Source of the DNA: Polaromonas sp.
Lineage (GTDB): Bacteria; Pseudomonadota; Gammaproteobacteria; Burkholderiales; Burkholderiaceae_C
DNA: 64,000 bases
Reading direction: 5' to 3'
Assembly (NCBI GenBank): GCA_013297865.1
Contig: JAAFIP010000001.1
Coordinates: 62,001 to 126,000, forward strand
Positions 50,824 through 60,502 of the stretch are shown here, piece by piece (positions within the stretch are counted from its first letter, which is position 1; every line of letters begins with the position of its first letter). Made by a program: the position numbers and the translations under genes. Under the pieces are notes generated by a model that was not told the origin of the DNA, did no database searches, and worked only from the letters and a program-made list of their open reading frames with translations.

Positions 50824-52068
50824 ATGCCCTCAGAACGAAATCAAAGCTATCACTGGTCAGCATGGCCTGTGTATGGACTGTGTGCAGTATTGCCACTGTC
50901 CATGGCGGGCATCAGCATATTCAAGCTGTTGGTGATTTTGTTCGCAGCGGGTGCCTTGCTGACAGCAATGGCGAAAGGTCGTCCTGTCGCTGCGCTGCGC
51001 GAACTACCTGTAAAGCTGACATTGGCCCTCCTGGCTGTACTGGCGTTGGGTATTGTTTATTCATCCGCATCAAGCGCAGAAGCACTCAGTACGTTCGGCA
51101 AATACGGCAAACTGTTATTGATACCGGCTATTTGGATTTTGATTCAAAGCCGCGAACAGGCGGTCACTTCGCTGCGGTTTTATTTTGTGACACAGAGCTT
51201 CGTCGTGATTTGCTCGTGGCTGTTGTTCTTCGGCGTGCCGCTGCCCTGGGTTCCAGCTATCCGTAGCGCCTCTAGTGTGGTTTTTTCAAGCTATCTCGAC
51301 CAGGCCATATTGACAGCGGGTTTTGCTGCGCTTGCCTGGCATTTGCGTAAGGAGTTTTCTTTCCGCATGGATCAGTGGCTTCCCGTGGCTTTGTGTTTGC
51401 TGGCAGTACTGAATTTGGTGTTTGTGCTGCAGGGTCGGTCCGGGCAGGTGTGCCTTATTGCTGCCATAGGGCTAGCCGCCTGGCAGGCTACTCCCCCCAA
51501 GCTGCGCCCCATCGCATTACTGGCGCCTGTAGCAGCTTTTGGCGTAGCAATGGCGATGTCAGCCCAGTTCAACCAACGCTACGTCTCCGTGGTTAATGAA
51601 ATACGCGTGTTCCAAGCCAAAACGGACAGCTATAAAAACTCCTCTTCCGGTGAGCGATTGAATTACTGGCATAAATCGCTGCAGGCCATTGCGGAAAAAC
51701 CCGTCCTGGGCCATGGCACCGGTGCCTGGCAGCAACAATACTGGCGGTTTGAAAACGGAAAACCCAGCGTCGCAACAGCCCAGGCGAAAAATCCCCATCA
51801 GGAGTATCTATTTTGGGCCACGCAGCTTGGCATAGGCGGCATGTTGCTGCTGATCCTGTGGCAAGGGAGTTTTGCCTGGCAGGCCAGAAACTACCCTACC
51901 AGCGAGAAATACGCTGCCCTGTCGCTATTGGCTGTATTTGTAGTGGCATGCAGTTTCAACTCTGCCCTGTATGACGGTCTTGTTGGCGATTATTTTTGCA
52001 CCCTGCTTGCTGTACTAGCATGTTTAGGCAGGTATTCTTCCAGCGCACCAAGCCATGAGCACTCCTGA
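50824..52068 (+). CDS. O-antigen ligase-family membrane protein (WaaL-like)
   Basis: I start it at 50824 (MPSERNQSYHWSAWPVYGLC); earlier in-frame ATGs lie in AT-rich noncoding sequence. The 414-residue protein has about 11 membrane helices. A large periplasmic loop follows the region EIRVFQAKTDSYKNSSSGER. It contains LNYWHKSLQAIAEKPVLGHG and the conserved His in AKNPHQEYLFWATQLG. These are Wzy_C/WaaL signatures. It may ligate O-antigen or another glycan to lipid A-core. It overlaps the msbA-like start. Confidence 0.85.
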   Translation: MPSERNQSYHWSAWPVYGLCAVLPLSMAGISIFKLLVILFAAGALLTAMAKGRPVAALRELPVKLTLALLAVLALGIVYSSASSAEALSTFGKYGKLLLIPAIWILIQSREQAVTSLRFYFVTQSFVVICSWLLFFGVPLPWVPAIRSASSVVFSSYLDQAILTAGFAALAWHLRKEFSFRMDQWLPVALCLLAVLNLVFVLQGRSGQVCLIAAIGLAAWQATPPKLRPIALLAPVAAFGVAMAMSAQFNQRYVSVVNEIRVFQAKTDSYKNSSSGERLNYWHKSLQAIAEKPVLGHGTGAWQQQYWRFENGKPSVATAQAKNPHQEYLFWATQLGIGGMLLLILWQGSFAWQARNYPTSEKYAALSLLAVFVVACSFNSALYDGLVGDYFCTLLAVLACLGRYSSSAPSHEHS

Positions 52069-53836
52069 CACACCGCCCACCACCAAGCTGGTGGAGCGTT
52101 TGAAACGACTGCTGCCTTTTACGCAGGGCAACAGTCGGTATTTTGCAATCATGGCCATCGCTGTGCTCATCGCTGCACTGACCGAACCCCTGATTCCAGC
52201 GCTGATGAAACCTCTGCTAGACCGGGGCTTTCAGGCGGGCAAACTGCCTTTGTGGACGGTGCCCGTGGCGCTGCTGGGTTTGTTTGCCATCCGCGGTGCC
52301 GCCAGCTTCTGCGCTCAGTATTCGCTGGCTGCCATGAGCAATCGCACCATGCTGTCGCTGCGCAAAAAGCTGTTTGAGGTGCTGCAAAAGGCGCATCCCA
52401 GCCTGTTTGCAGGCACTACCGCCAGTGCACTCGTCAACACCGTGGTCTATGAGGTTCAGATTGGTGCCAATTTGCTGGTCAATTCCTTGCTGTCCCTGGT
52501 CAAGGATTCACTGACCTTGATGGCACTCATGGCTTATCTGCTGTACTTGAACTGGAAGCTCACCATCATTGTGCTGGCGGTTTTTCCTGCGGTAGCGGTA
52601 GTGATGAAAGTGCTGTCCAAGCGTTTGCACCGCATCACCAAAGACAGCCAGGCAGCCACCGACGAGCTGGCCTATGTGGTCGAAGAAAACGTGCTGGCTT
52701 ACCGCACCGTGCGCCTGCATCACGCGCAGGCATCCCAGGCCGAACGCTTCGGTAGCCTGAACCAGCACCTGCGCCATCTGGCGATGAAGTCCACTGTCGC
52801 CAACTCGGCCATGACACCGCTGACACAGATGCTGGCGGCCGTGGCGCTGTCGGGCGTGATTTGCGTCGCACTGTGGCAAAGCTCTACCAGCGGCACAACG
52901 GTCGGCGGCTTTGTGGCTTTCACGACCGCCATGCTGATGCTGATCGCTCCCATCAAACACCTCTCTGAGGTGACTGGCCCGGTGACGCGAGGATTGGCGG
53001 CCATTGAGCGCGGCTTGGACTTGATGGAGCACACTCCCGCCGAGCGCAGCGGCGACTATGTGCCTGCCAGCAGAACGCGAGGCGATATCGTGCTGGACCA
53101 GGTGACGGTGCGCTACCCAAATGGCGAAACAGACGCACTCAAGGCGGTAAATCTGCACATCAGCCCAGGCGAAACGGTGGCTTTGGTGGGTAGCTCCGGC
53201 TCGGGTAAAACCACGCTGGTCAATTTACTGGCGCGCTTTGTGGATAGCACGGGCGGCACAGTCAGCCTGGACAGCACCGACATCCGCCAGTGGAATCTGG
53301 ACGCTTTGCGCAGCCAATTGGCGTTTGTGAGCCAGGACGTAGTAATGCTCAACGACACCATTGCAGCCAACGTCAGCCTGGGTATGCCGGAGGATGCAAA
53401 CCGACTGAATGCCGCACTGACAGCCGCCAATCTGAGTGACTATGTCGCCAGCCAGCCTTTGGGCGCACAGACCACGGTCGGTCACAATGCCAGTCAACTC
53501 TCAGGTGGCCAGCGTCAACGTCTGGCCATAGCCCGCGCGATCTACAAGGACGCGCCGATTTTGGTGCTGGATGAAGCCACATCGGCCCTGGACAACGAAT
53601 CTGAGCAGGCGGTGAAATCCGCCATGCAGCGCCTGGCCGTAGGGCGCACTACCATCATCATTGCCCACCGCTTCTCCACTATCGAACATGCCGACCGCAT
53701 CATCGTCATGGGGCGTGGCGAGATTCTGGAAATGGGTACACACACCCAGTTGATCGCCAAGCAAGGCGCTTATGCACGGTTGTACAGTATCGGCTCGCAG
53801 ACCGATGCCATCGCTGAAGAATTGTCACCAAGCTAA
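52055..53836 (+). CDS. msbA: Lipid A/lipid-linked ABC exporter (MsbA-like)
   Basis: The 593-residue half-transporter has six N-terminal membrane helices (residues about 25-310) and a C-terminal ATPase domain. The latter has Walker A (VGSSGSGKTTLVNLLARF), the signature LSGGQRQRLAIARAIYKDAP, Walker B ILVLDEATSALD and the switch His in IIIAHRFSTIEHAD. It flips lipid A-core across the inner membrane in its best-known role. It overlaps both the waaL-like gene and the downstream GT2 gene by a few bases. Confidence 0.92.
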   Translation: MSTPDTPPTTKLVERLKRLLPFTQGNSRYFAIMAIAVLIAALTEPLIPALMKPLLDRGFQAGKLPLWTVPVALLGLFAIRGAASFCAQYSLAAMSNRTMLSLRKKLFEVLQKAHPSLFAGTTASALVNTVVYEVQIGANLLVNSLLSLVKDSLTLMALMAYLLYLNWKLTIIVLAVFPAVAVVMKVLSKRLHRITKDSQAATDELAYVVEENVLAYRTVRLHHAQASQAERFGSLNQHLRHLAMKSTVANSAMTPLTQMLAAVALSGVICVALWQSSTSGTTVGGFVAFTTAMLMLIAPIKHLSEVTGPVTRGLAAIERGLDLMEHTPAERSGDYVPASRTRGDIVLDQVTVRYPNGETDALKAVNLHISPGETVALVGSSGSGKTTLVNLLARFVDSTGGTVSLDSTDIRQWNLDALRSQLAFVSQDVVMLNDTIAANVSLGMPEDANRLNAALTAANLSDYVASQPLGAQTTVGHNASQLSGGQRQRLAIARAIYKDAPILVLDEATSALDNESEQAVKSAMQRLAVGRTTIIIAHRFSTIEHADRIIVMGRGEILEMGTHTQLIAKQGAYARLYSIGSQTDAIAEELSPS

Positions 53837-54732
53837 TGCCAAACCATCGCCCTCTTTCCGCACAAGCCTCCATCAGTGGCTTCACCTTTATCCGCAACGG
53901 CAGCTCCCTGGGATTTCCGTTTGTGGAATCCATACGCTCGCTGCTGCCATTGGTGGACGAGTTTGTCATTGCGGTGGGTGCCAGTGATGATGACACGCGC
54001 GCGCGCCTTGTGGCCATCAACGACCCCAAGATCAGGATCATCGATACGGTCTGGAACGACCGCATGGGCGACCGCGGGTTTGTCTACGCCCAGCAAAAAA
54101 TGATGGCGCAGTATGCCTGCACTGGCGACTGGGCTTTCTACCTTGAAGGCGACGAGGTGGTGCACGAGGAAGATATTCCCAAAATACGCGCTGCCGTGGA
54201 CATGCACCATTCCAACCCTGCGGTAGAAGCCCTGGTGTTTGACTACGTTCATTTTTATGGCACACCCGACTACGTGTCCATCAGCCCAGGCTGGTATCGC
54301 CGTGAATGCCGCCTGATCCGCAACACCATCCGCTCGTATGCGCCCGATGGCCAGTATTGGCTGGTCATGCACCAGCACAAGCGCCCGCGCTTTCCGCAAG
54401 GCGCGCTGGCGAACGCACGGATCTTCCACTACGGCTGGGTACGCAAGCAGGAGCAGATGCAGGCCAAGCTCAATCAGGTCGCCAAGTATTGGCAGGGCTC
54501 AACGCCGATGCAGATCAATTACGCCAACTTTGATGCACAGGCTGTCAAGAAATTTGAGCAGACACACCCGGCAGTGATGGCCCACTGGATTGCAAACGAG
54601 GCAGAGCAACACCTGGTGTTCAACCCCGACTATCAGCTCACCCCCAAAGAGAAAAAATACCGTCTGTCCAAAAATGTAGAAAACTTAACGGGCCTGGACT
54701 TCAGCAAGAAGCACTTCAAGCTGGTGGCGTAG
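53836..54732 (+). CDS. Family 2 glycosyltransferase
   Basis: The 298-residue protein begins after a short N-terminus with ISGFTFIRNGSSLGFPFVES. It has AVGASDDDTRARLVAINDPK and a DWAFYLEGDEVVHEEDIPKI segment that supplies the acidic sugar-nucleotide site. ARIFHYGWVRKQEQMQAKLN lies in the second half. It is coupled to the msbA-like gene by a one-base overlap. The acceptor is unknown; a surface glycan is likely from the neighbours. Its 3' end overlaps the convergent GT4 gene by 17 bases. Confidence 0.82.
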   Translation: MPNHRPLSAQASISGFTFIRNGSSLGFPFVESIRSLLPLVDEFVIAVGASDDDTRARLVAINDPKIRIIDTVWNDRMGDRGFVYAQQKMMAQYACTGDWAFYLEGDEVVHEEDIPKIRAAVDMHHSNPAVEALVFDYVHFYGTPDYVSISPGWYRRECRLIRNTIRSYAPDGQYWLVMHQHKRPRFPQGALANARIFHYGWVRKQEQMQAKLNQVAKYWQGSTPMQINYANFDAQAVKKFEQTHPAVMAHWIANEAEQHLVFNPDYQLTPKEKKYRLSKNVENLTGLDFSKKHFKLVA

Positions 54733-55888
54733 CGGTTTTGCGTACGAGCTCGTAGAAAAGCTGCTCGTAGGCGGCCGCAGTGCACTGCCAAGAGTGCTGC
54801 ACTGCAAATGCATAGCCCTGCTCCCGCAGGCGTTCGGCCATAAATGGGTCACGCAGCACAGTCGATACCATCTGCTGCAAGGCGGCAGCATTGTGTGGAT
54901 CATCAATCAGCAAGGCGTTTTGTTCGTGATCAAGCAGAGAGGAAATGCCGCAATAAGCACTGCCACTGACCACTACAGGCAAGCGGTGCGCCATGGCTTC
55001 TAGCACTACCATGGCAAAGCTATCCTCCAGGGTAGGATGGACCAGCATCGTGGCGGCAGCATATGCGGGCTGCATGTTGTGCAGCGAGCCTAAAAAATGC
55101 ACCCTGTCTGACATGTCAAGCTGTGAGGCCAATGCTTTGAAACGCACTATCTGCCCTGGATGGCCCACCACCAGCAGATGCAGCTCGGGCAGGCCCTGGA
55201 GTGCTTGCAACAATGTCGCCAGGCCCTTTCGGGCGTAGTCGTTGGCCACGAACAGCGCGTAAGCACCCTCTGGCGGCAGATCTAGCTGCTCGCGGGCTTG
55301 CTGTGGCGCAAGCGTCGTGGCGGGCAGCGTAACCCCTGGCGTGATCACCTGCACATGGGGTGCACAAGCCGGATACTGTGCGACCAGCTCGTCCTGCAAG
55401 CTCTGTGACACCGCTACCACTGCCGTGCCCTTGTGGGCCGATACCCGCCGGGCTTCTAGGGTCAGGTAAGTGATCAAGCGTGGGCTCAGCACTATTTTGA
55501 GCCAGCGCAGCACGCGCTGATAGCCTTTTTGTCCCTCCAGCAGGCTGCGTTTGACAGTCTTGACATGCATGGTGTGAACCTGCCCATGCCATACGTTTTC
55601 GTGCGAATGGACGATATCAAAACCCCTGCGCGTCGCGCGCCAGGTTGCAAAGGCATACCACAGCTGGTTCAGCCAGCGCGGCTTGGGCGACAGGCAGGCG
55701 ATGCGGTGGTAGCTCACACCGGGCCATGCATGCTCAATCTCCTGCGCAAATACATGTATTTCGTGCCTGGCGGCCAGCTGCTCCACCACTGCAATCGAAT
55801 AGCGCTCAGCGCCGCCTCCGGTGCTGGCAAAAACCCGGTTGAGTACAGCGATCTTCAAGCGGGGCTGCTGGGCGGCGCTATCTGCCAT
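54716..55888 (-). CDS. Family 4 glycosyltransferase
   Basis: The protein has about 390 residues; starts at 55900 and 55888 are both possible. It shows the GT-B fold. The N-terminal domain has IAVLNRVFASTGGGAERYSI, and the C-terminal domain has YALFVANDYARKGLATLLQA, HFLGSLHNMQPAYAAATMLV and HPTLEDSFAMVVLEAMAHRL, which includes the E-x7-E donor motif. It resembles WaaG-type LPS glucosyltransferases. The deacetylase stop overlaps its start. Confidence 0.88.
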   Translation of the reverse strand: MADSAAQQPRLKIAVLNRVFASTGGGAERYSIAVVEQLAARHEIHVFAQEIEHAWPGVSYHRIACLSPKPRWLNQLWYAFATWRATRRGFDIVHSHENVWHGQVHTMHVKTVKRSLLEGQKGYQRVLRWLKIVLSPRLITYLTLEARRVSAHKGTAVVAVSQSLQDELVAQYPACAPHVQVITPGVTLPATTLAPQQAREQLDLPPEGAYALFVANDYARKGLATLLQALQGLPELHLLVVGHPGQIVRFKALASQLDMSDRVHFLGSLHNMQPAYAAATMLVHPTLEDSFAMVVLEAMAHRLPVVVSGSAYCGISSLLDHEQNALLIDDPHNAAALQQMVSTVLRDPFMAERLREQGYAFAVQHSWQCTAAAYEQLFYELVRKTATPPA

Positions 55889-56600
55889 GCCGGTCTTCAT
55901 AGCCTGTGGCCAGCTTGCGCCAGAACTGTGCCAGCCAGACCGAGCCCATCACCGGCACCCGAGGCAGCTCCCACACCGCACTGCCCGCCACAGCGCGCCC
56001 ACGCGCCGTGGTGGTCGCTCCCGCATAGCCCGCTTGGCGTACCTGCTCCACATGCTGGGGCTGGTAGTGTCCGTAAGGGTAGCAAAACTGCTGCACCGCC
56101 GCGCCAGTTGCTTCCTCTAGTTGCCTCTTGCACAGCGCGATTTCTTCGTAGGCTGCAGGTGCTGGCAGTTGCGTCAAGTCGGCATGGGTCTGCGTGTGGG
56201 CTCCCACCTCCTGCCCCCCCGCAATCCATTGCCGTGCCTGGGCTGCACTCATCAGCTGTTGGGGCGCAATACCCTTGTCGTGGTCCCACACATTGCTGCC
56301 ACCCAGCTGGCTACTGACCAGATAACAGGTTGCGCTGAAACCGTGCTGCTTCAGAACCGGCAGCGCGTGGTCCAGGTTGTTGACATAGCCATCGTCAAAG
56401 GTAATCCCACAGACCTTGCCCTGCTGATGACCCAGCAGATAGGGCATCAGCGCAGACATGCTCAGGCCCTGGTAGCCGAGTGCCTTGAGCAACTGCATCT
56501 GGCGCGCAAATGCACCGGGCGATACCACCAGGCCCCGCAGTGGTGTGCCACGCTCGGGCCGCGTGTCTATCTGGTGGTACATCAAAATCGGGATGGCCAT
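55878..56600 (-). CDS. Polysaccharide deacetylase (carbohydrate esterase 4)
   Basis: The 240-residue protein starts MAIPILMYHQIDTRPERGTP. It carries the metal-binding pattern GITFDDGYVNNLDHALPVLK (TFDDGY) and GAHTQTHADL (H-x3-H). The FCYPYGHYQPQHVEQVRQAG motif completes the NodB-homology domain. It probably de-N-acetylates a surface glycan made by the neighbouring glycosyltransferases. It overlaps the GT4 start and begins 12 bases after rng ends. Confidence 0.88.
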   Translation of the reverse strand: MAIPILMYHQIDTRPERGTPLRGLVVSPGAFARQMQLLKALGYQGLSMSALMPYLLGHQQGKVCGITFDDGYVNNLDHALPVLKQHGFSATCYLVSSQLGGSNVWDHDKGIAPQQLMSAAQARQWIAGGQEVGAHTQTHADLTQLPAPAAYEEIALCKRQLEEATGAAVQQFCYPYGHYQPQHVEQVRQAGYAGATTTARGRAVAGSAVWELPRVPVMGSVWLAQFWRKLATGYEDRHGR

Positions 56601-56612
56601 ACCTGGGGGTTT

Positions 56613-58091
56613 CTACATCAGCACAATATCGTACTGTTCCTGACTCATGCTGCCCTCAGACTGCAGCGAAATCGGTTTGCCCACAAAGTCGCTCAGGCCG
56701 GCCAGGTGCTGGCTCTCTTCGTCCAGAAACAGCTCAATAACCTGGGGTGCAGCTACGACGCGGAATTCCCTGGGGTTGAACTGCCTTGCTTCGCGCAGTA
56801 TCTCCCGCAGAATGTCGTAGGCCACACTGCGCGCAGTTTTGACAATGCCTTTGCCTGCGCAGACAGCGCAAGGCTCGCACAGAATATGCGCCAGCGACTC
56901 ACGGGTGCGCTTGCGGGTCATCTCTACCAAGCCCAGCTGCGAAAAATCCCCGGCCATGGTCTTCACGCGATCACGGGCCAACTGCTTGCGAAACTCGGCC
57001 AGCACCTGCTCACGGTGATCCTGGCGCGTCATGTCGATAAAGTCCACGATGATGACGCCCCCCAGATTGCGCAGCCGTAACTGTCGTGCAATGGCCAGCG
57101 CTGCCTCGAGATTGGTCTTGAAAATCGTATCGTCGAAATTGCGTGCGCCCACAAAACCGCCAGTATTCACATCGACGGTGGTCAAGGCCTCGGTCTGGTC
57201 CACGATCAAATAGCCGCCCGATTTCAGATCCACCCGGCGGCCCAGTGCCTTGGCCACTTCTTCATCGATGCTGTAGAGGTCAAAAATCGGCCTCTCGCCT
57301 TTGTAGTGCTGCAGTTTCGCCGCCGCGGCGGGCATGTAGTCGTGGCCAAACGCTGCCAGCAACTCAAACTGCTCTTTCGAGTCAATGCGAATGCTCAACG
57401 TTTCGTCGTTCACCATGTCACGCAGCACCCTTTGCAGCAGGTTCAGGTCAGTGTGCAGCACCGATTTGGGCGGCAAGGTGACAGAAGCGTCCTTGATGCG
57501 TGCCCAGGCCTTGCGGAGATAGGCAATATCATCCGCCAGTTCGCTGTCTGAGGCTTCTTCTGCGTTGGTGCGCAGGATAAAGCCGCCACCTGCATCGCCC
57601 GCCAGCTGCTGGACCCTGGCGCGCAGGGCATCGCGCTGGGCTACTGGGATTTTCTGTGACACGCCGATATGGTCGTCCTGCGGCAAAAATACCAGTTGCC
57701 GCCCTGCAATGCTGATCTGCGCAGACAGGCGCGCGCCTTTGCTGCCAATCGGGTCCTTGATGACCTGCACCATCATGGCCTGGCCTTCGAACACCTGCTT
57801 TTCTATCGGCACTGCCGCGCTGGGCGCTTTGCCATTGTCACCTTCTGCACGTGGATGGGTGTAGGGTGTGACCAGATCGGCCACATGCAAAAACGCCGCA
57901 CGCTCCAGACCAATGTCGATAAACGCCGATTGCATACCAGGCAACACGCGCGCCACCTTGCCCAGATAGATATTGCCCACCAAGCCACGCTCCAGGGTGC
58001 GCTCGACATGCAGCTCCTGCACCGCGCTGTTTTCCACCACGGCCACGCGGGTTTCCTGCGGGCTCCAGTTGATGAGGATGTCTTGCTGCAT
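56613..58091 (-). CDS. rng: Ribonuclease G
   Basis: RNase G processes the 5' end of 16S rRNA and some mRNAs. The 492-residue protein has an S1 domain (residues about 37-110: VGNIYLGKVARVLPGMQSAF), an RNase H-like part, the catalytic DNase I-like subdomain with STVDVNTGGFVG-like TTVDVNTGGFVG (about 304-315) and VIIVDFIDMTRQDHREQVL, and the Zn-link CEPCAVC. The length fits RNase G rather than the longer RNase E. Confidence 0.94.
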   Translation of the reverse strand: MQQDILINWSPQETRVAVVENSAVQELHVERTLERGLVGNIYLGKVARVLPGMQSAFIDIGLERAAFLHVADLVTPYTHPRAEGDNGKAPSAAVPIEKQVFEGQAMMVQVIKDPIGSKGARLSAQISIAGRQLVFLPQDDHIGVSQKIPVAQRDALRARVQQLAGDAGGGFILRTNAEEASDSELADDIAYLRKAWARIKDASVTLPPKSVLHTDLNLLQRVLRDMVNDETLSIRIDSKEQFELLAAFGHDYMPAAAAKLQHYKGERPIFDLYSIDEEVAKALGRRVDLKSGGYLIVDQTEALTTVDVNTGGFVGARNFDDTIFKTNLEAALAIARQLRLRNLGGVIIVDFIDMTRQDHREQVLAEFRKQLARDRVKTMAGDFSQLGLVEMTRKRTRESLAHILCEPCAVCAGKGIVKTARSVAYDILREILREARQFNPREFRVVAAPQVIELFLDEESQHLAGLSDFVGKPISLQSEGSMSQEQYDIVLM

Positions 58092-58109
58092 GGAAGGACC
58101 TGATTTTTT

Positions 58110-58715
58110 CTATTGCGTCGTGATGCCAAGTGTACGCAGTATCTGACCCGTCTCAAACATGGGCAGGCCCATGATCCCGCTGTAGCTGCCACTCAGATGC
58201 TCAATATAAGCTGCCGCCCTGCCCTGCACCGCATAGGCACCTGCCTTGCCCAGGGGCTCGCCAGAGCGTACATAGCTGCGGATCTGCGCGGCGTCCATCT
58301 CTGTGAAGCGTACCTGCGACACTGACAGCGCCTGCTCCCTGCGGCGCCCTTTTTGCATGACCACCGCCGTCAGCACACGGTGCGTGCGGCCCGATAGTTC
58401 TCCGAGCATGCGCTGCGCATCACGGGCATCTGCAGGCTTGCCATAGATATTTCGACCCAGCGCCACGGTGGTATCGGCGCATAGCACAGGCGCAGTGGGC
58501 AACTGGCGTTTGCGCATGCGGGCAAGCGCGGCGTCCAGCTTCAGCCCTGTGACTCTCACCACATACTGTGCGGGCGCTTCGCCTGGCAACGCATCCTCGA
58601 GGCTTTCTGCATCTTCAGTGGCATCGGGCAAAAGCAGCTGAAACTGCACGCCCAACTGTTCCAGCAGCTGGGCGCGGCGCGGACTTTGGGACGCAAGATA
58701 GATAAAACGGGGCAT
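58110..58715 (-). CDS. maf: Maf-family nucleotide pyrophosphatase
   Basis: The start at 58715 (MPRFIYLASQSPRRAQLLEQ) gives 201 residues. It has the SPRR active-site motif, ADTTVALGRNIYGKPADARD, LSGRTHRVLTAV and SYSGIMGLP at the C-terminus. Maf proteins hydrolyse non-canonical or modified nucleoside triphosphates. It lies between rlmH and rng, a common arrangement in this group. Confidence 0.93.
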   Translation of the reverse strand: MPRFIYLASQSPRRAQLLEQLGVQFQLLLPDATEDAESLEDALPGEAPAQYVVRVTGLKLDAALARMRKRQLPTAPVLCADTTVALGRNIYGKPADARDAQRMLGELSGRTHRVLTAVVMQKGRRREQALSVSQVRFTEMDAAQIRSYVRSGEPLGKAGAYAVQGRAAAYIEHLSGSYSGIMGLPMFETGQILRTLGITTQ

Positions 58716-58725
58716 GACAATCCAT

Positions 58726-59193
58726 CTATTCTCGGTGATAAGGATGCCCTGCATTGACCGACCAGGCGCGGTACAGCTGCTCTATCAGCAACACCCTCAC
58801 CATGGCATGCGGCAGTGTCAGGTCAGACAGGCGGATGCGCTCGTGTGCGGCCTGCCGAAAGCCAGGCTCCAGGCCATCAGGGCCGCCAATGATGAGCGCA
58901 ATATCATCGCCGCCCAGTTGCCAGTCCGTCAGCCTCTGTGCCAGGGCCTTGGTGCTCACCGGCGAGCCGCGCTCATCCAACACCACAATGCGGGTGCCCT
59001 TGGGGATAGCGGCTTCAATACGCTCGCGCTCCGCAGCCAGCAAGGTATCCAGGGTTTTGGAGCCACGCGGCTCGGTTTTAACTGCTTTGAGCTCGACTTT
59101 GAGCTCAGGAGTAAAGCGCTTGGCGTAATCGTCCCAGGCGCTCTGGGCCCAGTCGGGCACACGTTGGCCGACTGCGACAATCCACAGCTTCAT
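58726..59193 (-). CDS. rlmH: 23S rRNA pseudouridine-1915 N3-methyltransferase
   Basis: The 155-residue SPOUT enzyme starts [20 protein letters not shown]. It has [19 protein letters not shown], the SAM-binding [20 protein letters not shown] and the C-terminal [19 protein letters not shown] trefoil knot with HPYHRE. All match RlmH. Its start overlaps the rsfS stop by four bases. Confidence 0.95.
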   Translation of the reverse strand: MKLWIVAVGQRVPDWAQSAWDDYAKRFTPELKVELKAVKTEPRGSKTLDTLLAAERERIEAAIPKGTRIVVLDERGSPVSTKALAQRLTDWQLGGDDIALIIGGPDGLEPGFRQAAHERIRLSDLTLPHAMVRVLLIEQLYRAWSVNAGHPYHRE

Positions 59194-59828
59194 GCACGGC
59201 TGCGTTTGGCTGAAGGGGCTTTGCCTGCAGAGGTTTTGGATGCAGGGGTCTTTGATGCAGGGGTCTTTGATACAGCAGAGGCCGTTTTGCGCGGCGCCGG
59301 TTTGCCACTGACCGCTTTTTTAGTTGCTGCTGGAGCTGCTGTGCTTTTTCTGGATGCTACAGATTTAATAGCTGCCCCCGCGGTATTCTTCTTGGCTGGA
59401 GCCTTCTTGGGCTTGGATTTTTCGACCACAGGCGCAGCTTTGACGGCCTGCACAGGCTTGGGCGAGCCCAGCTTCAAACGCACAGGTTTTTCGCCCCATA
59501 TCTCTTCCAGGTGATAGTAGGTGCGAATCGCTGGCTGCATGATGTGCACCACACACTGGTTGCAATCCACAATGATCCACTCGCCATTGTCTTCGCCTTC
59601 GATGCGTGGCTTGCCAAAGCCTGCTTCACGCACGGCATCGCGCACACTGGATGCCAAGGCCTTGGTCTGGCGGTTGGAGGTACCGCTGGCAATGATTACC
59701 CTCTCAAACAAGGCTGAGAGATGCTCTGTATCAAACACCACAATGTCCTGGGCCTTGACGTCCTCCAGCCCATCAATGATGGCGCGTTGGAGTTTGGTCG
59801 TGTCTTTTTTGGCAGCAGATTCAAGCAT
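59190..59828 (-). CDS. rsfS: Ribosome silencing factor RsfS with long Lys/Ala/Pro tail
   Basis: RsfS binds L14 on 50S subunits and blocks subunit joining under nutrient limitation. The start at 59828 ([20 protein letters not shown]) gives 212 residues. The conserved domain occupies residues about 10-118 ([50 protein letters not shown]). After that comes a tail of about 90 residues rich in Lys, Ala, Pro, Ser and Thr that most homologues lack. Part of the tail (about 143-155) is dispersed repeat copy 14, and TPASK-like repeats follow. Confidence 0.92.
   Translation of the reverse strand: MLESAAKKDTTKLQRAIIDGLEDVKAQDIVVFDTEHLSALFERVIIASGTSNRQTKALASSVRDAVREAGFGKPRIEGEDNGEWIIVDCNQCVVHIMQPAIRTYYHLEEIWGEKPVRLKLGSPKPVQAVKAAPVVEKSKPKKAPAKKNTAGAAIKSVASRKSTAAPAATKKAVSGKPAPRKTASAVSKTPASKTPASKTSAGKAPSAKRSRA
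59363..59400 (+). repeat. Dispersed repeat copy 14, inside rsfS
   Basis: ATTTAATAGCTGCCCCCGCG then GTATTCTTCTTGGCTGGA. In the rsfS frame it encodes Lys-Lys-Asn-Thr-Ala-Gly-Ala-Ala, the same peptide core as in dnaX. The consensus TAG in this frame is AAG here. Confidence 0.85.
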
Positions 59829-59845
59829 GTGGGAAGTCAAAGTAG

Positions 59846-60502
59846 TTAATGGTTGGGAGCGGGAGGCGCTGCATACAGCCGATGCTCAGCAATATAGCGT
59901 GCAACCGCATCGTTGACCAGTGTGCTCAAAGCGATACCCCGGCCAATACGGCTGCGAAGGTCGGTTGCACTGGTTGTCATGACAGGCATATCAATAGTAT
60001 GTATTTTACACGCTGTTTGCACCTCCGGTGGAGGTGTTTTCAGGCCTTCTGCGCCCGCAGATATTGCGCGGGCAGCTACACAAATAGTAGCGATTTGGGC
60101 TATGTCTCGCCAGCGGTGCCACTGGCCGAAGGCATTGAACTGATCCGATCCCATCAACAAGAACAGCTCAGCCTGCGGGTATTGCTGGCGCAATTCGCTC
60201 AATGTGTCAAAAGTGTAAGTAGGCCCGGCTCTGTAGGTTTCCCTGGGGTCCACCTGAACTTCTGGCAGGTCCGCAAACGCCAGTTGCGCCATGGCCAGGC
60301 GGTGAACAGCGGCGCTGGGCTGGCGTGCCTTGTGCCACGCCTGGCCTGTGGGAAAGATGCGCAGCTGGTCAAGCTGCAGCTGCGCAATGGCAGCGCGCGC
60401 CAGGCTGTGGTGGGCGATATGGGGTGGATCAAATGCGCCGCCATACACGCCCAGCCGCGCCAGCGATGCTGCGCCTTCGCTGGCAGGGGCTGTCAAACCC
60501 AA
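59846..60502 (-). CDS. nadD: Nicotinate-nucleotide adenylyltransferase
   Basis: NadD makes nicotinate adenine dinucleotide from NaMN. The 218-residue protein has [20 protein letters not shown] (GGxFDPxHxGH motif), [40 protein letters not shown] and the [20 protein letters not shown] stretch. The end carries [11 protein letters not shown] (the ISSTxIR-like motif). A degenerate dispersed-repeat copy encodes residues about 138-151. It overlaps the hemF stop and is near rsfS, the common order. Confidence 0.93.
   Translation of the reverse strand: MGLTAPASEGAASLARLGVYGGAFDPPHIAHHSLARAAIAQLQLDQLRIFPTGQAWHKARQPSAAVHRLAMAQLAFADLPEVQVDPRETYRAGPTYTFDTLSELRQQYPQAELFLLMGSDQFNAFGQWHRWRDIAQIATICVAARAISAGAEGLKTPPPEVQTACKIHTIDMPVMTTSATDLRSRIGRGIALSTLVNDAVARYIAEHRLYAAPPAPNH
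60049..60090 (-). repeat. Possible dispersed repeat copy 15 (degenerate), inside nadD
   Basis: The minus strand reads CTACTATTTGTGTAGCTGCC then CGCGCAATATCTGCGGGCGC and AG. It aligns with the consensus head, TAGCTGC, CGCG, ATAT and GGGC.GCAG with several changes. It is the weakest member of the set. Confidence 0.5.

Noticed and set aside
54805-54835. CATAGCCCTGCTCCCGC in the GT4 gene as a repeat copy
   Set aside because: Matches only part of the core and lacks both the AT-rich head and the TATTGGGCTGCAG end.
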